From Ischnura elegans (Eukaryota > Arthropoda > Insecta > Odonata > Coenagrionidae): 64,000 bases of DNA. This document shows, in pieces, positions 23,876-35,800 of the stretch; the first letter of the stretch is position 1; every line of letters begins with the position of its first letter. The DNA lies in NCBI RefSeq assembly GCF_921293095.1, contig NC_060257.1, positions 65,666,472 through 65,730,471 of the forward strand. Reading direction: 5' to 3'. Both the position numbers and the translations under genes were made by a program. The notes beneath the pieces are model-generated. The model was not told the origin of the DNA. It searched no databases and saw nothing but the letters and a program-made list of their open reading frames with translations.

Positions 23876-24999
23876 TTAAAACTAATGCCACACCTTCTGT
23901 AGTGATTCAACAGAAGCAATAATTTGTAATATTATTATGCTGTTTATTATCGTTAGTTCTTGGCAACTTTCACGACTCAGCTATATTATTTGTGGCCGAT
24001 ACGATACAAAATGGCGGACCCTGTTTTTCGTCGAAATTTTGTGTTCATGTAGGATTATAAAAAAGAATCACCGAGTTACCTCGAGATATTTAAATCACAT
24101 AAACAACAAAACCTATGGAGTATAATGCCAAAAGGGTAATTGCGACCACGTGCGACGACGAAATTAAGATCGGTTTTTCGAATGTGCGGCTCAGTTCGCA
24201 GCTCGCTGTTGGCCACGGGGAGTATCGTGCTCGACTGACGTTGGACCTTGAAACTTTTAAAGCACATTAATTGTATAAAAGCTATAAAATCTTAGTACCA
24301 CATTTCATTTCTATTTCATTTCATACAATGTGCAAAATGTAATTTGTGGGAAGAAGAAGCTTAAAAACTAATTACCTGGTTTTAGTTTGCACAACTAAAT
24401 CTAGCAAAATAAAATTAAAAAATAACTGGAACAACAAAAAATGAAAAAAAAACAACTGCCGAAACTACTTTTTGTGTTTTAATTTCCATAAAGCCATTAT
24501 TGATTTTTTGTGGCCAGATTAAATTCCTTTTCGTTTTTTGATTTTTTTTTCTTTTTATGCGAGTTTTTTTTCGAAAGTTTCATGGGTTTTAAATTTGGTT
24601 TTTCAAAGTATCTTATCGATTTTTTTAAGTTTTTAAATATTTTATAAAAACAACGGCAGAAGGAAAGACACAGACGAGTGATATGTTTAGGAAGAGTTTG
24701 TGTAGTCGGTATATTTTCGTTATAGTCCCAAATATTTATTAATAATGGGTTTTGTGTAGCTGTAAGTCGAGCGTCCATGCTTTTGGTTTGATTGGATATG
24801 GATTCCTGAAATGACGGGGGTTTGTGGACATGGTGGACTTGGAACATTCTCGTTCTCTGCGGAATATGCAGGACTCAACGGAGGGCTTTATTTTTAAACA
24901 AATTTAATATTGACTGAATCGGGAGGGAATTAACAAAACTTTCTGCTCTGAGGAGCAGGATGGGACGAACAATTCCTTTGTACAACCCCAGTTTGTATA
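23876..24999. other. Unassigned AT-rich interval
   Basis: No gene is supported. Homopolymer runs dominate 24400-24660. The open stretches here lack domains and recognisable codon structure. Confidence 0.35.
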
Positions 25000-25515
25000 A
25001 TTAACTATTTCAGCTTGAACACAAACTCTGATGAAAAGAGCATCTTTCATTCACATATTGATGCTAAGGCTCACAAAACAAATGTTCCAAAATCTTTAGA
25101 GACTGTTTTCTTATTGTTAGTCAGTTGTCCACTGCTTAAACTTGTCAAGAATTTTTATGGTAATATACATAAACTGACGGGCTTCACAATAATTACGAAA
25201 AAGATTTCTTTAGCTTTCTCTCCCGTGATAGTTCCCTTTGCTATTCTGGCAAAAGTTTTAACCACATGGCATAAATATATGCAGCTGACCATTTACAGTA
25301 AAAGTCAACTTTTTGTCTTAACTATATTTCACTTTCTCCATTTAAAGTTAATTATATACAATCTTAAAATGTTGTCTCTCTTGTCTTTATCGTCACAGAA
25401 CATCAGGAGAAAAACTCAAAAGACACACTAATTACATGATCTTTCCACAAAGCTTGTTTTTCCCTGATAAAAGTACAAATCACAGCGAAGTATAATTGAT
25501 AACTTCAGGCGTGGC
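25000..25515 (-). repeat. Third copy of the NACHT-gene 3' flank, gene missing
   Basis: It aligns throughout with 31758-32270 and 51430-51930 (shared: CAGCTTGAACACAAACTCTG, TTTGCTATTCTGG, CAGGAGAAAAA, ATGATCTTTCCACAAAGCTTG). The other two copies directly follow a NACHT gene on the minus strand; here sequence after 25515 is unrelated. It is the footprint of a lost or truncated third array unit. Confidence 0.8.
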
Positions 25516-27204
25516 TCTGTGAAACCTCTCCATATTGGAAATGAAATAATGAAACTCTGAATGGCTCACTTGTATATTGAAATGGGAACGACTCAGGTTG
25601 CATAACGTAGTTACATCTTCAGGTACGGACCAGCGAGGGCAAGGAGGGGGTAAGGTGGGTGAGAAAACGAGTGGCTACGGAAGGTAGCGGTGCTGGATAG
25701 GAGAAATAAGATTAGCGGGGGCACATTGAGTTATCGCAATGGTCTATGGTAATTCATGAGTCCGGCTGTGGATGATGCGAGCATGGAATATTAGTTTCCC
25801 AGAAGGACATGGATCGTTGGAGGAATTTTAGCAGAAGCACTGCGTGGTACTCTTTCCAGGAAAATGTTAATGGGCTCTTGGAAATTTTTAAGGTTGTCAC
25901 TGTAGGAGTTCACTGGTGGGGATGGAAAAGAGGGAGAGTTGAGGGGAGCACTAGTTCATTAGCTAAGGGTGCGTTATTCTTTATACGTTTAATCATCTCC
26001 AATGTTTCTATGGCATCGAGTCTCCTGAGTGGAGGATGTCCGGCGTGAAATCACTTTCATGTTTGCAATCTAATTAGTGATTGGCGAAGTTAGATTTTCC
26101 TTCTTGTTTCAGTTGTAATTTTCACTCACCCTGATCGAAACACTTCTATCGTGAACCAATCTAAGTTATGTGTGCGAATGTGCACCCGCCCGACGCGGTG
26201 GTTAGGTGCCAACATTATTTCGGACCTAGGTTTAGTCGAGGATAATTCGTTAAAAATGCGACAATATTACAGTTTTCTACACTTATACACATTTAATATT
26301 CCATATTAGTCTTATTGTCTCAATTTTTATATGGGGATATTACGATTTCTATCACAAGACACATATAATGGACTGAACGATTGCGCCGGCAAATCACAAG
26401 CTTGTCTCAGGAATAATTATACTCTTAATTCTTGAATTACCCAATGCTAACCAATATGCACTCGCATATTCGCCTAAAGGCACTCTCATAAGTCTTTTAT
26501 AGCCCCAATTAGCTCAAAAACTGAAGGGCAACACGAGTAGCAGGGCGCCCCACGGCGGCAGGTACTAACATGCCGACCGCGTTAATCCCTATTGTGCCCG
26601 TAAATCCAACCTCTGTGTTATGATTCTTATCTTGCGTTTAACATAAGTATACAGAGTAACAGAATAAAACAAATAACATGAGGAAACATAAAGAATAAAT
26701 TTACCAGCCAACTACCAGTTTTTATCTGATTCCCAGCCATCCCTGTCCTTATTTGAAGTTGGCTCCTCCAGTAAAAGTAAGTTTCGTATATCCTTTGAAA
26801 CATTCCTTTTAACATTTTCGCGTACCTATCAACTGGTTGTAGGGGATCCGAAGTAGGGAGGAGCCTTCGGAAAATATCTTCCATTTTGGCTAAGCGCAAC
26901 ATTTTTCGCATGTGGTTGAGTCAATACGAATACGTTAAACAATACAGGTACCAACCTGAGCAAGGAGTCTAATGAAGAGATTTGTGCATGTCTGCTGGAA
27001 TCGGTAAATCCTTCTTTAACCATCACCGAAATTGTATTTCAAACCTCTCGCTAGTTCTCTTGCATCTTCCAATTTCTGAAAATGCCTATTGAAAATTACT
27101 TGTTCATGACATTTTCAAAATTTCCTTTGCCTTCACGTCTTTACCCAAGTTTTATTATAATGAAGATTTGTTTTCGTCTGAAGATTTTCACAGCTTCTTT
27201 TATC
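25516..27204. other. Unassigned interval
   Basis: No gene is supported. A minus-strand open stretch at 26627-26911 reaches a possible splice donor (TGGCTG/GTAAAT), but no family or partner exon was seen. Confidence 0.3.
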
Positions 27205-27477
27205 TATATTGGTGGTGGCTTTCGGGTATTGCTGTGTAGAAAACATTTTAACTCAACGTTTCACTCCTCCTACTGGGAGCGTTATCAAGAGAATGGAAGG
27301 AATTTATTCTCGTCCCGAGCTTATATGTATATGTTTTTTTCGCTACCCATGGTTGTGCCGGATTTGAATTTTAGGCGATAGCCGTTGGTCATTATATTGT
27401 GCTATGAACCCTCTCCATATGCGGCTGAGGTTATAATGTTTTCTACACAGCAATACCCGAAAGCCACCACCAATATA
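27205..27477. repeat. Inverted repeat with 43-bp arms
   Basis: The left arm (27205-27247, starting TATATTGGTGGTGGCTTTCG) and right arm (27435-27477) are exact or nearly exact complements around a loop of about 190 bp. The loop includes CGTTTCACTCCTCCTACTGG, reminiscent of Penelope-like ends. Confidence 0.7.
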
Positions 27478-28116
27478 AATGAAGATTTGTGTTCGAATGT
27501 TCAATTTACATTTTGAAAACAACGAATTTCCTCTTTCATTAACAATAACGTGTATTTCTTTGCGGGTTACTTCCAAGCGCTCCATTTTTTCCCGTCCGAA
27601 ATATCTAGTATAAATCACCGTACAAGGGAATCGAAATTAGAATAAAATTCCCAGGATAATACACACATAATCACTGTGATCTTTTACTTGGAAAACATAC
27701 CTTTTTATCGATCTGACATATGCTTCACTACCAGTAGTGGTAGTTTGGCCTCAACGCTGAAATTCTACGGTCTACGGGAAAATAAACCCTGGTTCTTGGC
27801 TTCTGTAGCACAAGCATTGAGATCCTTTTGCACTCACGAAGTAAAACTGACTAATTTTCTCGATAAAATCGTGAAAGGGAAAATTTTTCAACCAAGCATT
27901 TGTGGGAAACCCAGAGCGAGCTAATTTGTAGAAATCGCTTGCACGACTGTCGAAGAAAAACGATCTTCAAAAGTGCAAAATACCCTTATTAGACTGAGGC
28001 AATGAAGAAATAAGCGGCACTTATACATACGGACAGCTATGTATGGATTGCAGAACTTCTAACCTTATATCATTTTTACACACTGCATATATTCGCCGAC
28101 TGTGCATACACGGTAA

Positions 28117-28438
28117 TCATTTGCACTCATTAGAAGCGAGAGGGAGATATTGATATACTTCTGGAGGGAATTTCAATTCCTTCTGCAGCCAGCTTTTGAA
28201 CGTCTTTTTGAAATGCTCATCTGACCTCGACCTTTGATTCCAATTTCTCAGGTATTTCGGGAAAAAAATTCTTCGCATAAAACGCGTCAGAATATTTTTG
28301 GCATGCTTCATTTCATTCAGTCGAAATCTTTTTTTCAAATATTCCACGACATATTCCTTCTTCTTCGCTTATGAATATTCTTTTGTCACTGTATCTTTAT
28401 TGTACACCGCAAATTAAGAAAACAATTGCGGCGCCCAT
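28117..28438 (-). pseudogene. Small basic-protein ORF, duplicon A copy (nonsense)
   Basis: The reading frame shared with 46721-47040 would give a protein of about 106 residues, rich in Lys, Arg and aromatic residues, with KKRFRLNE near the middle and QYLPLASNECK at the end. In A the frame is broken upstream by stops (TCA TAA GCG where B has TCA AAA GCG); the last 76 codons stay open. The protein family is not recognised. It lies 3' of the NACHT gene on the same strand. Confidence 0.4.
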
Positions 28439-28644
28439 AATTCAAATTTAACAGGTGTATTTACGCCTGAAACGATGAATGTGATTTAAAAAGCTTGTCT
28501 ATTTTTAACCAATAACAAACAGGAAATTATGATTTGACATTGAGTAAAAGATATAAAAGCTTATATAAACTTGCCTCTGAGTTTCCGGCATATCCTAAAA
28601 TTTGCATTCCAAACATTGGCCATCCAAGTGCTTTAATTATCTGG

Positions 28645-28674
28645 ACAGGAGAAGTTTCTCGAGTTAGCCGTGTT
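28645..28674. mobile_element. Remnant of the long-TIR element
   Basis: At the site where B carries a 2.4-kb element, A reads CTGGACAGG, then CTCGAGTTAGCCG, then TGTTAACAC. These pieces match the two tips of the B element (CTGGACGGC and CTCGAGAAAAAGTTA...CCG), consistent with a large internal deletion. Confidence 0.5.
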
Positions 28675-28820
28675 AACACGTTTCGGAGCACAGCACTTGT
28701 TCACTAAGAAAATCATTAAATAAAACTGAGTGGGAAATATTCACTACATCCATGCAATGGTTCTGGTGAGGGAGGCTGTCATCCTCATTCCGTTATTATA
28801 TGAGAAAAAAAATGCACTTG

Positions 28821-29051
28821 TCAGATGCACGCACCCTTGGTGGGTTTAGACAAATTTTTTCCTCCGAATTGCATCTTATCAACGTCTATGGGCTGTTGAA
28901 ATGATCCTGTGAACAATTTTTGGCATTTTGGAGTATTTATTTCCTTGATCGCCAAGACCTTATTTCGGAATAACGTGCTGACAACGCTGTACAGCATGTA
29001 AGGGATCTCTTCTCTATAAAAATATGAGGAAGGTTTTGCAGATAAAAGCAT
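28821..29051 (-). CDS. Small conserved ORF of duplicon A (hypothetical)
   Basis: 76 codons starting MLLSAKPSSYFYREE and ending KPTKGACI. The aligned B copy (49771-50383) keeps the peptide but has two stops and a MITE insertion, so only A is open. No domain is recognised. A donor-like GG/GTGCGT near the end suggests it may be an exon. Whether it is expressed is unknown. Confidence 0.25.
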   Translation of the reverse strand: MLLSAKPSSYFYREEIPYMLYSVVSTLFRNKVLAIKEINTPKCQKLFTGSFQQPIDVDKMQFGGKNLSKPTKGACI

Positions 29052-30004
29052 TTTGTGGTTACGGTAAGGTTCTCGTATAGTGACTTATGTAGTCGCTTTT
29101 GATCACTCATAATTTTTCTCATTAGGAGCATGAAAACCGGTCCTCATTGGTTTCATGAATATTTGAAGGTTAGTGCACAAACGAGAAGTGTGCTTGCGAT
29201 AGGCGTGACGAACTTGTTGTATGTAATATTACAGGATGTAGAATTATGCGAAGTATACACCATGCAAGTTCGACCACCGATACAGGAATATTTGAGCGAC
29301 AATGGCTCTCGTTCTCCCGCCAGCCGCACTCAGCGGAGCGGTGCACCGCTCAACTTAAAACCCTCTAGATGTCGGATAGGCAAATAAAGGCAAGACTTTT
29401 TTCTCCATCTTGTTGTACATACTTTTCCCAAGGATTCAGCAAAGGAATTTCAAGGAGCACGGAGGAGCAAGAAACTAGATCGACAAAAAATAGGCCCAAA
29501 AATAGCTAACATTATAAATAATTAAATATTGTCATAAGAAATTCTGAAACGAACTAAAAATACTATAATATTGTGAAAAAACATACAAACTTACCGTATT
29601 AAAATTGACAGATTAATCCCATGTAATTAAAATAGTCATTTATAAAGTTGAACTACCCTAAAATCGTCTATTTCTACGCCTCGGGCGTTTTAGGCTGACC
29701 ATGCCCATGTTTGACGGGTTACTCAGGTCAACATTATAATCACACAGACCTATCACGTACGAAATATTGTAGGCCATATTCTGCAGAATCCGAATACATA
29801 ATTCAAAACTTCCTCGTAAAAAGTCGAAAATATGACTTTTGGCCAGCTTTTTTCGATTTGGGACCACTTCGGCGGTTACTCCCTGAGAAACAACTGGAAA
29901 TTCGTCCTGCGAAAATTACGTCCGACCAAAACCAAGGACCAATGATAGGAAAACAGACCCCGCCACCGCTATATAACGCGACTACTTTCCAAGGCACGAT
30001 ATTC

Positions 30005-30296
30005 GGTCCTGATGATGGAGTACGACTCGTACCCCGAAACGTTGGCAGCCATAGAGGAGATTACCCGGTGGAGCACCGTTGCTACCTTCATTACCAGCAT
30101 ACGCCGGGAAAGTATGCATTCTTACATTTTGCGTGGTTTCACGGTGCAATTTTGCGTTCATTCTGAGATTCAGACATTCTCACATTTTCTTGTACACTCT
30201 AATGTACCGTGTAACCAGGCCTTAAGAAACAACAAAACAAAGAAATCGACATTCCTTAGCCCTGAGAATGAGCCCAGAGTCGAAACGTTGGCAGAA
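30005..30296 (+). mobile_element. Two Penelope-like termini in tandem
   Basis: CCTGATGATGGAGTACGACT then CCCGAAACGTTGGCAG (30008-30048), and CCTGAGAATGAGCCCAGAG then CGAAACGTTGGCAG (30261-30294), about 253 bp apart; each is followed downstream by CGCCGGGAAA. The first has a hammerhead-like core (CTGATGA, stem GGAGTAC/GTACCCC, GAAAC). No reverse transcriptase is seen. Confidence 0.5.
30131..30224. mobile_element. Small MITE, family of 14231-14465
   Basis: The right end TAATGTACCGTGTAACCAGG continues CCTTA, the complement of the left end at 14231; the left end GTGGTTTCACGGTGCAA is the inverted partner. Confidence 0.5.
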
Positions 30297-31159
30297 ATGG
30301 AGAATTAAACACGGTAGGTATCCCGAGAAAAGTTCACCTACATTATTCGCCGGGAAAACATCATATCTTTTTTCACCAATCTTGAGACTGTTGATCAGTA
30401 ACGATGATGAAGAAAACATCAGTTTTAAGGAATGAATCCACCGTTGTATCTAAGAGACCGTGACATTTTTTTTATAATTATACGTTAGAAGTCATTCAAA
30501 CATTCTCCTCCTGGTAAAAGAGAATATCAGTTGTGTACTTGTAATAATATTTTATCTCAAAAGAAATCTTTCCGGAGAAACTCTAACTTTTTACTAAAAA
30601 AGTAGCTAATAAAATATATTTGTGCAATAATAGCATTCTTCATTTTCCAATGGAATTTATTGCCATTCCCCGGAAAGATTCATTGGTAAATGAAATAAAT
30701 ATCTCTCGCAACACCTTAAAATCTCGATATCAAGCGAAGAATAGCCAATACACCACCTATGTTCTCCTTTACAAAGGATTTGTACACCCCAAAAATAGTA
30801 TCAAAATATTTACTCCATTGCCCACTGAAATAAAAAACTTCAGTAAATTGTTAAAAATCGCCAAAAACTGGCTTTTTTTCCCAAGAAAAAATTGAGCATG
30901 TATTTTGATTTTATTGCTTTGCAACAATACTGATATAATAGTTACTGCATTTATTTTCTTGACAAATATTTTTTTTATTTTCTGGTAGTTTAATTCTGGT
31001 CTTACGACCTCGGAGACCACTCAAAGCTCCCTCTCCTTAGCTATAACCAGTTTTTACAATCAAAATTTTGGGAGCTATTAAATTATTATTATTTAAAATA
31101 CGAATGAAAAGCCTTGGAGCATAAAAAAGGTACGGAAAATACACAAAATCTCAAATTCA

Positions 31160-31222
31160 ATATGACTCTCTTTTTTCACACTGACCACAAGGTCATCCGC
31201 CGGAAAATGTTTTCATTATAGT
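31160..31222 (-). pseudogene. Scrap of a NACHT gene C-terminal region
   Basis: It aligns with 33447-33505 inside gene A (residues about 1685-1704, KHFSVDDLVARVKKEW), same strand: CTCTTTTTTCACACTGACCA, then GGTCATCCGCCGGAAAATG. Nothing else of the gene remains here. Confidence 0.6.
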
Positions 31223-31229
31223 TCGGGGA

Positions 31230-31500
31230 GTATCGGGGAGCACCTTCTCTTAAGAATTTTAGTTATTTCAGGGAAGATCTTAAAAATACCTACGGGTAGG
31301 TGTTTCCACCTCTATATTCCTCTACGCAGGAAGAGTTTTGTTTTCAAAATGTCCGTTTTCGTCTCTTTGAATTTATGTTGTCTATAATATTTGAATCGTC
31401 GAATATTGAATAAATATTTAAATCGTTCCTTGCGTTATGTAGCAGGGTGAGTCCAGCATTTGACCTTTTTCCTTACAAGCCCGCTCTTTCATAAAGCCTT
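31230..31500 (-). pseudogene. LINE ORF2 3' fragment, duplicon A
   Basis: It aligns with 50917-51180. In the B copy the minus strand reads LFLLRGIKKWNHLPGDIFKI then FPEITKFF, the WNxLP motif that ends Jockey/CR1-type ORF2 proteins. A is more degraded. Confidence 0.6.
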
Positions 31501-31757
31501 GTAGACCTCTTTTAACCTATTTATAATGGTCTTTACTTTTTATAAGCATTACTACAAGTATGACAAGTATTTTAAGGAGTAGTTCTACAAGCGGTGTCTT
31601 TTTTCTATCCCTTAAAGTGCCGGAATTTTGACTGGTAAGTATTTTGATGGTGTGTGTAAATAATTGCTCACTATAATAATGTAATATATTTGAAAAAAAT
31701 TATTTTATTTTTAATTCATATGTACAATATTTTCAAATAAATAATAAAATTTTGAAA

Positions 31758-32806
31758 CAATTAACTATTTCAGCTTGAACACAAACTCTGAGGAAAAGAG
31801 CATCTTTGATTCACATATGGATGTAAAAGCACACGGCAAAATGTACAAAATTCTTTAGTAACTGTTTTCAAAGTCAATAGTCCACTGGATAAACTTAAAC
31901 AGATTTCTATAGAAATGTTAATGAACTGACGGGCTTCATAGTGTTTACCAAAAAATACCATTAGATTTCTTTCCCTCTATAGTTCCGTTTGCTATTCTGG
32001 TAATAACTTTAACTTAAAGCATAAATATTTGCAGCTGACCATTTTGAGTAAAAAGTAACTTTTTCTTAACTATATCTCACTTTTTCCATTTAAAAAGAGT
32101 TACATACAACATTTAAATATTTTTTGTCTAGAAATAAAAAACTTTATCGTCACAGAATATTAGGAGAAAAACATAAAACACACACTAATGGCATGATCTT
32201 TCCACAAAGCTTGTTATTCCATGATAAAATTACAATTCACAGAAAAAAATTAAATTGAAAATGCTGGCGTAAGACATTGTTCCAATTAATTTTACCTATG
32301 GTTAGCCCATATATCACAAAATAAACGTCACCTTGACTTTCTGTTTCCCTAAAAATGCTCGTAATATTACAAATGTTTTTACTTAGTAAATTAAGCTTTT
32401 TGGTGGTTAACACGGAGAATATGCGTACAGCAAAAATATTTTTACAATATTGTCTTACACTGGTTTATGTATCACCTGCAAATAATCTCATCCTACAATG
32501 CTTACCAAAATAAGTTTATCAAGTCAAAAACACAGTAAACAAGAAAAAATTCACATGCACTTGCAAATATTGTGACCTTCTTTCTACAATACTGTCCGTA
32601 TCTGTAAGTAGTGTGTTATTATTTAAGTGCATTCTTTCTCCGAGTTATTTAGAAACAAATATTTTTAACCAAATATAAATATTGAAAATCCTCAAATTGA
32701 GGGTGTGAAAACTTTTAGTTACATTTCAATGTTATGCCATGACAACAGTGGATACAAATTTAACCCACGTGACCAGATATTTTTCGTTGCAGACTATTCT
32801 TAAAAT
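31758..32806 (-). other. 3' flank of NACHT gene A
   Basis: Noncoding. It aligns with 51430-52090 and, in part, with 25000-25515. The stretch 32419-32836 is absent from B. No convincing poly(A) signal close to the stop was identified. Confidence 0.6.
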
Positions 32807-35800
32807 TCACAGCGGAGTATCTATTTGGTCCCAACTGGAGACGTGAGAAGAATACGAACTTGAAGAAGATTCAGTAGATGCACGGGGAGTTGAGGATGAC
32901 ACAGAGGATGATGGACCGTGAGAAACCTTACTTGAAAAGCTAGCAAACCTGTAAGACCAAATATTTCTTATTGCTTCTGACGAACGGCAATCGCGAAAAT
33001 ATGACAATAATAAGTACAACTTTGAATGATCGTCTGTCATATTATCTGTCGTATGACTCATGTGGCTATCATTAATAAACATAACTGCCTTCTCGAAGAG
33101 ACTTCCTTCTTGAGTGCGAAGGATGGTACTTAGGATTATGCTCTTCCCCCAATCTGAAAGGGAATGTATCCTGCACAACGCCTCCTCCCCCATGCACAGT
33201 CGAGCGACGTCATACAAAGCCAAGAATGACATTGTGTCACAAGGTAGATACCGGTCGTCGCTCAGTGCTATGAAGAATGCGGAGCTATTGTAAAGGCCTG
33301 CATGAATTAGGATTTCCGACACCTTTTCCTTCGAGAGGAAATGCAAAAGCACGGAAAAGAAATACGGAATGATGAAGCATTTGCTTTTAAAACTACTACA
33401 TCCTGACTTTACTCTAAACACAGGGAATTTCTCATACATGTGAAGCCACTCTTTTTTCACTCTGGCGACCAGATCATCCACCGAAAAATGTTTTAATTCC
33501 AGTTCTATTTGTCTCCACAGAAGGATCAAATATTCCAACAAAAAAAAAGCTGGAACACTGGACCCTCTTAAATCGCAGATGCCGCGAATACTATAGTCAA
33601 AGTCCAACGTAACATCATTAAGTAAACCTGTGGCCATTAAGTGCGGCAAGATTATTCCAAATTCGCGATGCATCATCGAAACAGTGAGAGGAAGCGAGTA
33701 TTTCCTCATGGATTCAAAACAAGATGGTGCTAACCAGGCATACTGACCTCCCATCCATTCTAGGATACCATGACTCCACGATTTTTCTGGTTCATCAGTG
33801 GAAGCGTTTCCTAGTATCACCTGCATTTTGTGCAAGCTGTATGATATGCGAGGGTCATTCGTATTCCATACGGCTCGATCCCCCGATACATATGTACTGA
33901 GCAGAAGGGCCTTAACTTCTCCTAAGTGTAGAAAACCGTTCTTTACGGTGAGCGACAGCCAATTCATGAAGGAGTCAGTGAACCATGGAAAACGCAACAT
34001 TTTGTGTGCAGCTACGAAGCTCTCAAATATCAGTTTCTTGCATTCTTCTTTGCTGAACTCACTTTTTATTACCTTCCACACATAGTTACCGACGTCGGGT
34101 GCCTCAGAGTTGGAAAGAGCAGCGTAAAGACCATTCAGACCGAATTCGTCTTTCCTTCGTAGAAAAGTCTTTGTCATTTTCCTCTGTGTGAGCTTGCTTT
34201 CCAAGAACTTCCACACGCGCGTAACGTCTACTAGGTTTCCCCTGGAGGAAACACTGATCCAAGCAGATACCAAATTCTTGTTACAAATGTAATGTATATT
34301 TAGCCAAGATGGGGCGAGCAACTTCCGAAAATCTCTCTTGTCAAGTATCGTTTCCATTAGCTTTTCCAGCATGCTGAAATCATAATGAGCGGCAAAACTA
34401 AAGAAAACATCGCTTTTCTTACACATAAAATATTGTCTTAATGCCTTCTTTAGGGATTTCTTATGCTCTAAGAAAAAGCTAAATATCCAGCGAAACATTT
34501 CAAAACAGTCAACATTTTTCCAAAGTGTGAGGAGGTCAATACCCGTCCACCAAAGCCCCTCTTTTGATATTAAATATCCCACGTCGTTTATAAGGCAGTT
34601 TGATTCTGCGATTAAAAGAAGATTTTGGAGTGTTTTGAGACAATCTACCGTTTCTTTTTTGTTTTCAGACCATGCAAAATGCACAAGAGCACCACAGAAG
34701 GTGAACGAATTTCGCCTTCTAAATTCAGGTACCCTCCAACTCAATTTTTTAAATATTTTCAGATCATCATCAGCCTGGCTAAACATAACAGCACGGGAAA
34801 ACACCCCGGATAATTTCACCAGGAACGCCATAATTCCTTTCCGATTTTCTGAAATTGCCGTCAAGAAGCAATTTCTTATAGATGCCACAAACTTGTGCCC
34901 TTTAAGATGAGAATTGATATCTGCTGGTTTTTTGTTTTCCCCTCGCTTATAATCACCCTCAGATAACAGTAACCCATCAAGAAACTTTCGCACCCTAGCA
35001 AAATGGTCTTGCAGGAGTACCTGATCCAGTAGAATCTTCCTCACGCAGACGTCATCCATTTCCTCGACGAGCCAGAGCGATAAGAGGTACTCTCCAAACG
35101 TTCGATGAATGAACTCGATTGAAAATTCTCTCACCACTACCAGACCAACACTCAACATGTCACGGATCTCTTTGTTTCTTGGTTGGTAGTTTTTGTCTTT
35201 GAGGAAGAAGAACACGGAGAACTTCTTCAAGATCTGCCACATCGACGAAACGAAGCGCTCATTCATGCTGATCCCGGCCACAATTCTGTTGGCTTTTGCC
35301 TTCTCAAAACTATATAATTCAATTTTCAAGTCGACAAACCGATGGTAAAGAAATGTAAGGCTCACCGAATTCTCGAGAAACAAGTCTTCCTGAAAGGAAA
35401 CGGCTGCTAGCATCCAAGTATGGAGGGGGATTTCTGAGAAATATCCTTCTTCATCATCGAGGGACTTTCCGTTCTCTATTAACGCCTCTGCTGCCATCTT
35501 AAAGTCGAAGTCTTCCCTCCTGAAGTCTTCATTCTTGATCGATCCCACACTTTCTACCGATAAATGGAGAAGTATATCTTGCCCTTCTTCATTGTGAAGA
35601 ACATAATAATGTTCTAAAAAATAACCGCAACATTCGTATTTTTCGGCTATGGCTCTAATTTTATCTTCTCTTTCCGTTTTCGGCATGGAATTCAGCATGG
35701 CATTCCACACGCGGTTAATGAACAGCACTTGCTCCTCCTTGTCGAAGGGAACAAGTGTGTAAGCGAGTGTGGACAGTCGATCTTCCAAGTCAGCTCGCTC

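Larger units (their letters stand above)
28070..29265. repeat. Duplicon A, left block
   Basis: It aligns with 46676-47241 and 49625-50585. Differences are the large element at 47242-49624, present in A only as a short remnant (about 28645-28674), and the hAT MITE at 49946-50318, absent from A. Similarity to B fades after about 29265. Confidence 0.85.
29266..31159. other. Duplicon A interval not matched in B
   Basis: B has only about 110 bp here (50586-50700). The interval holds Penelope-like ends at 30005-30050 and 30258-30296 and a small MITE at 30131-30224. No host gene is seen. Confidence 0.5.

Noticed and set aside
26627..26911. Minus-strand ORF ending near a possible splice donor
   Set aside because: No acceptor, partner exon or recognised family.
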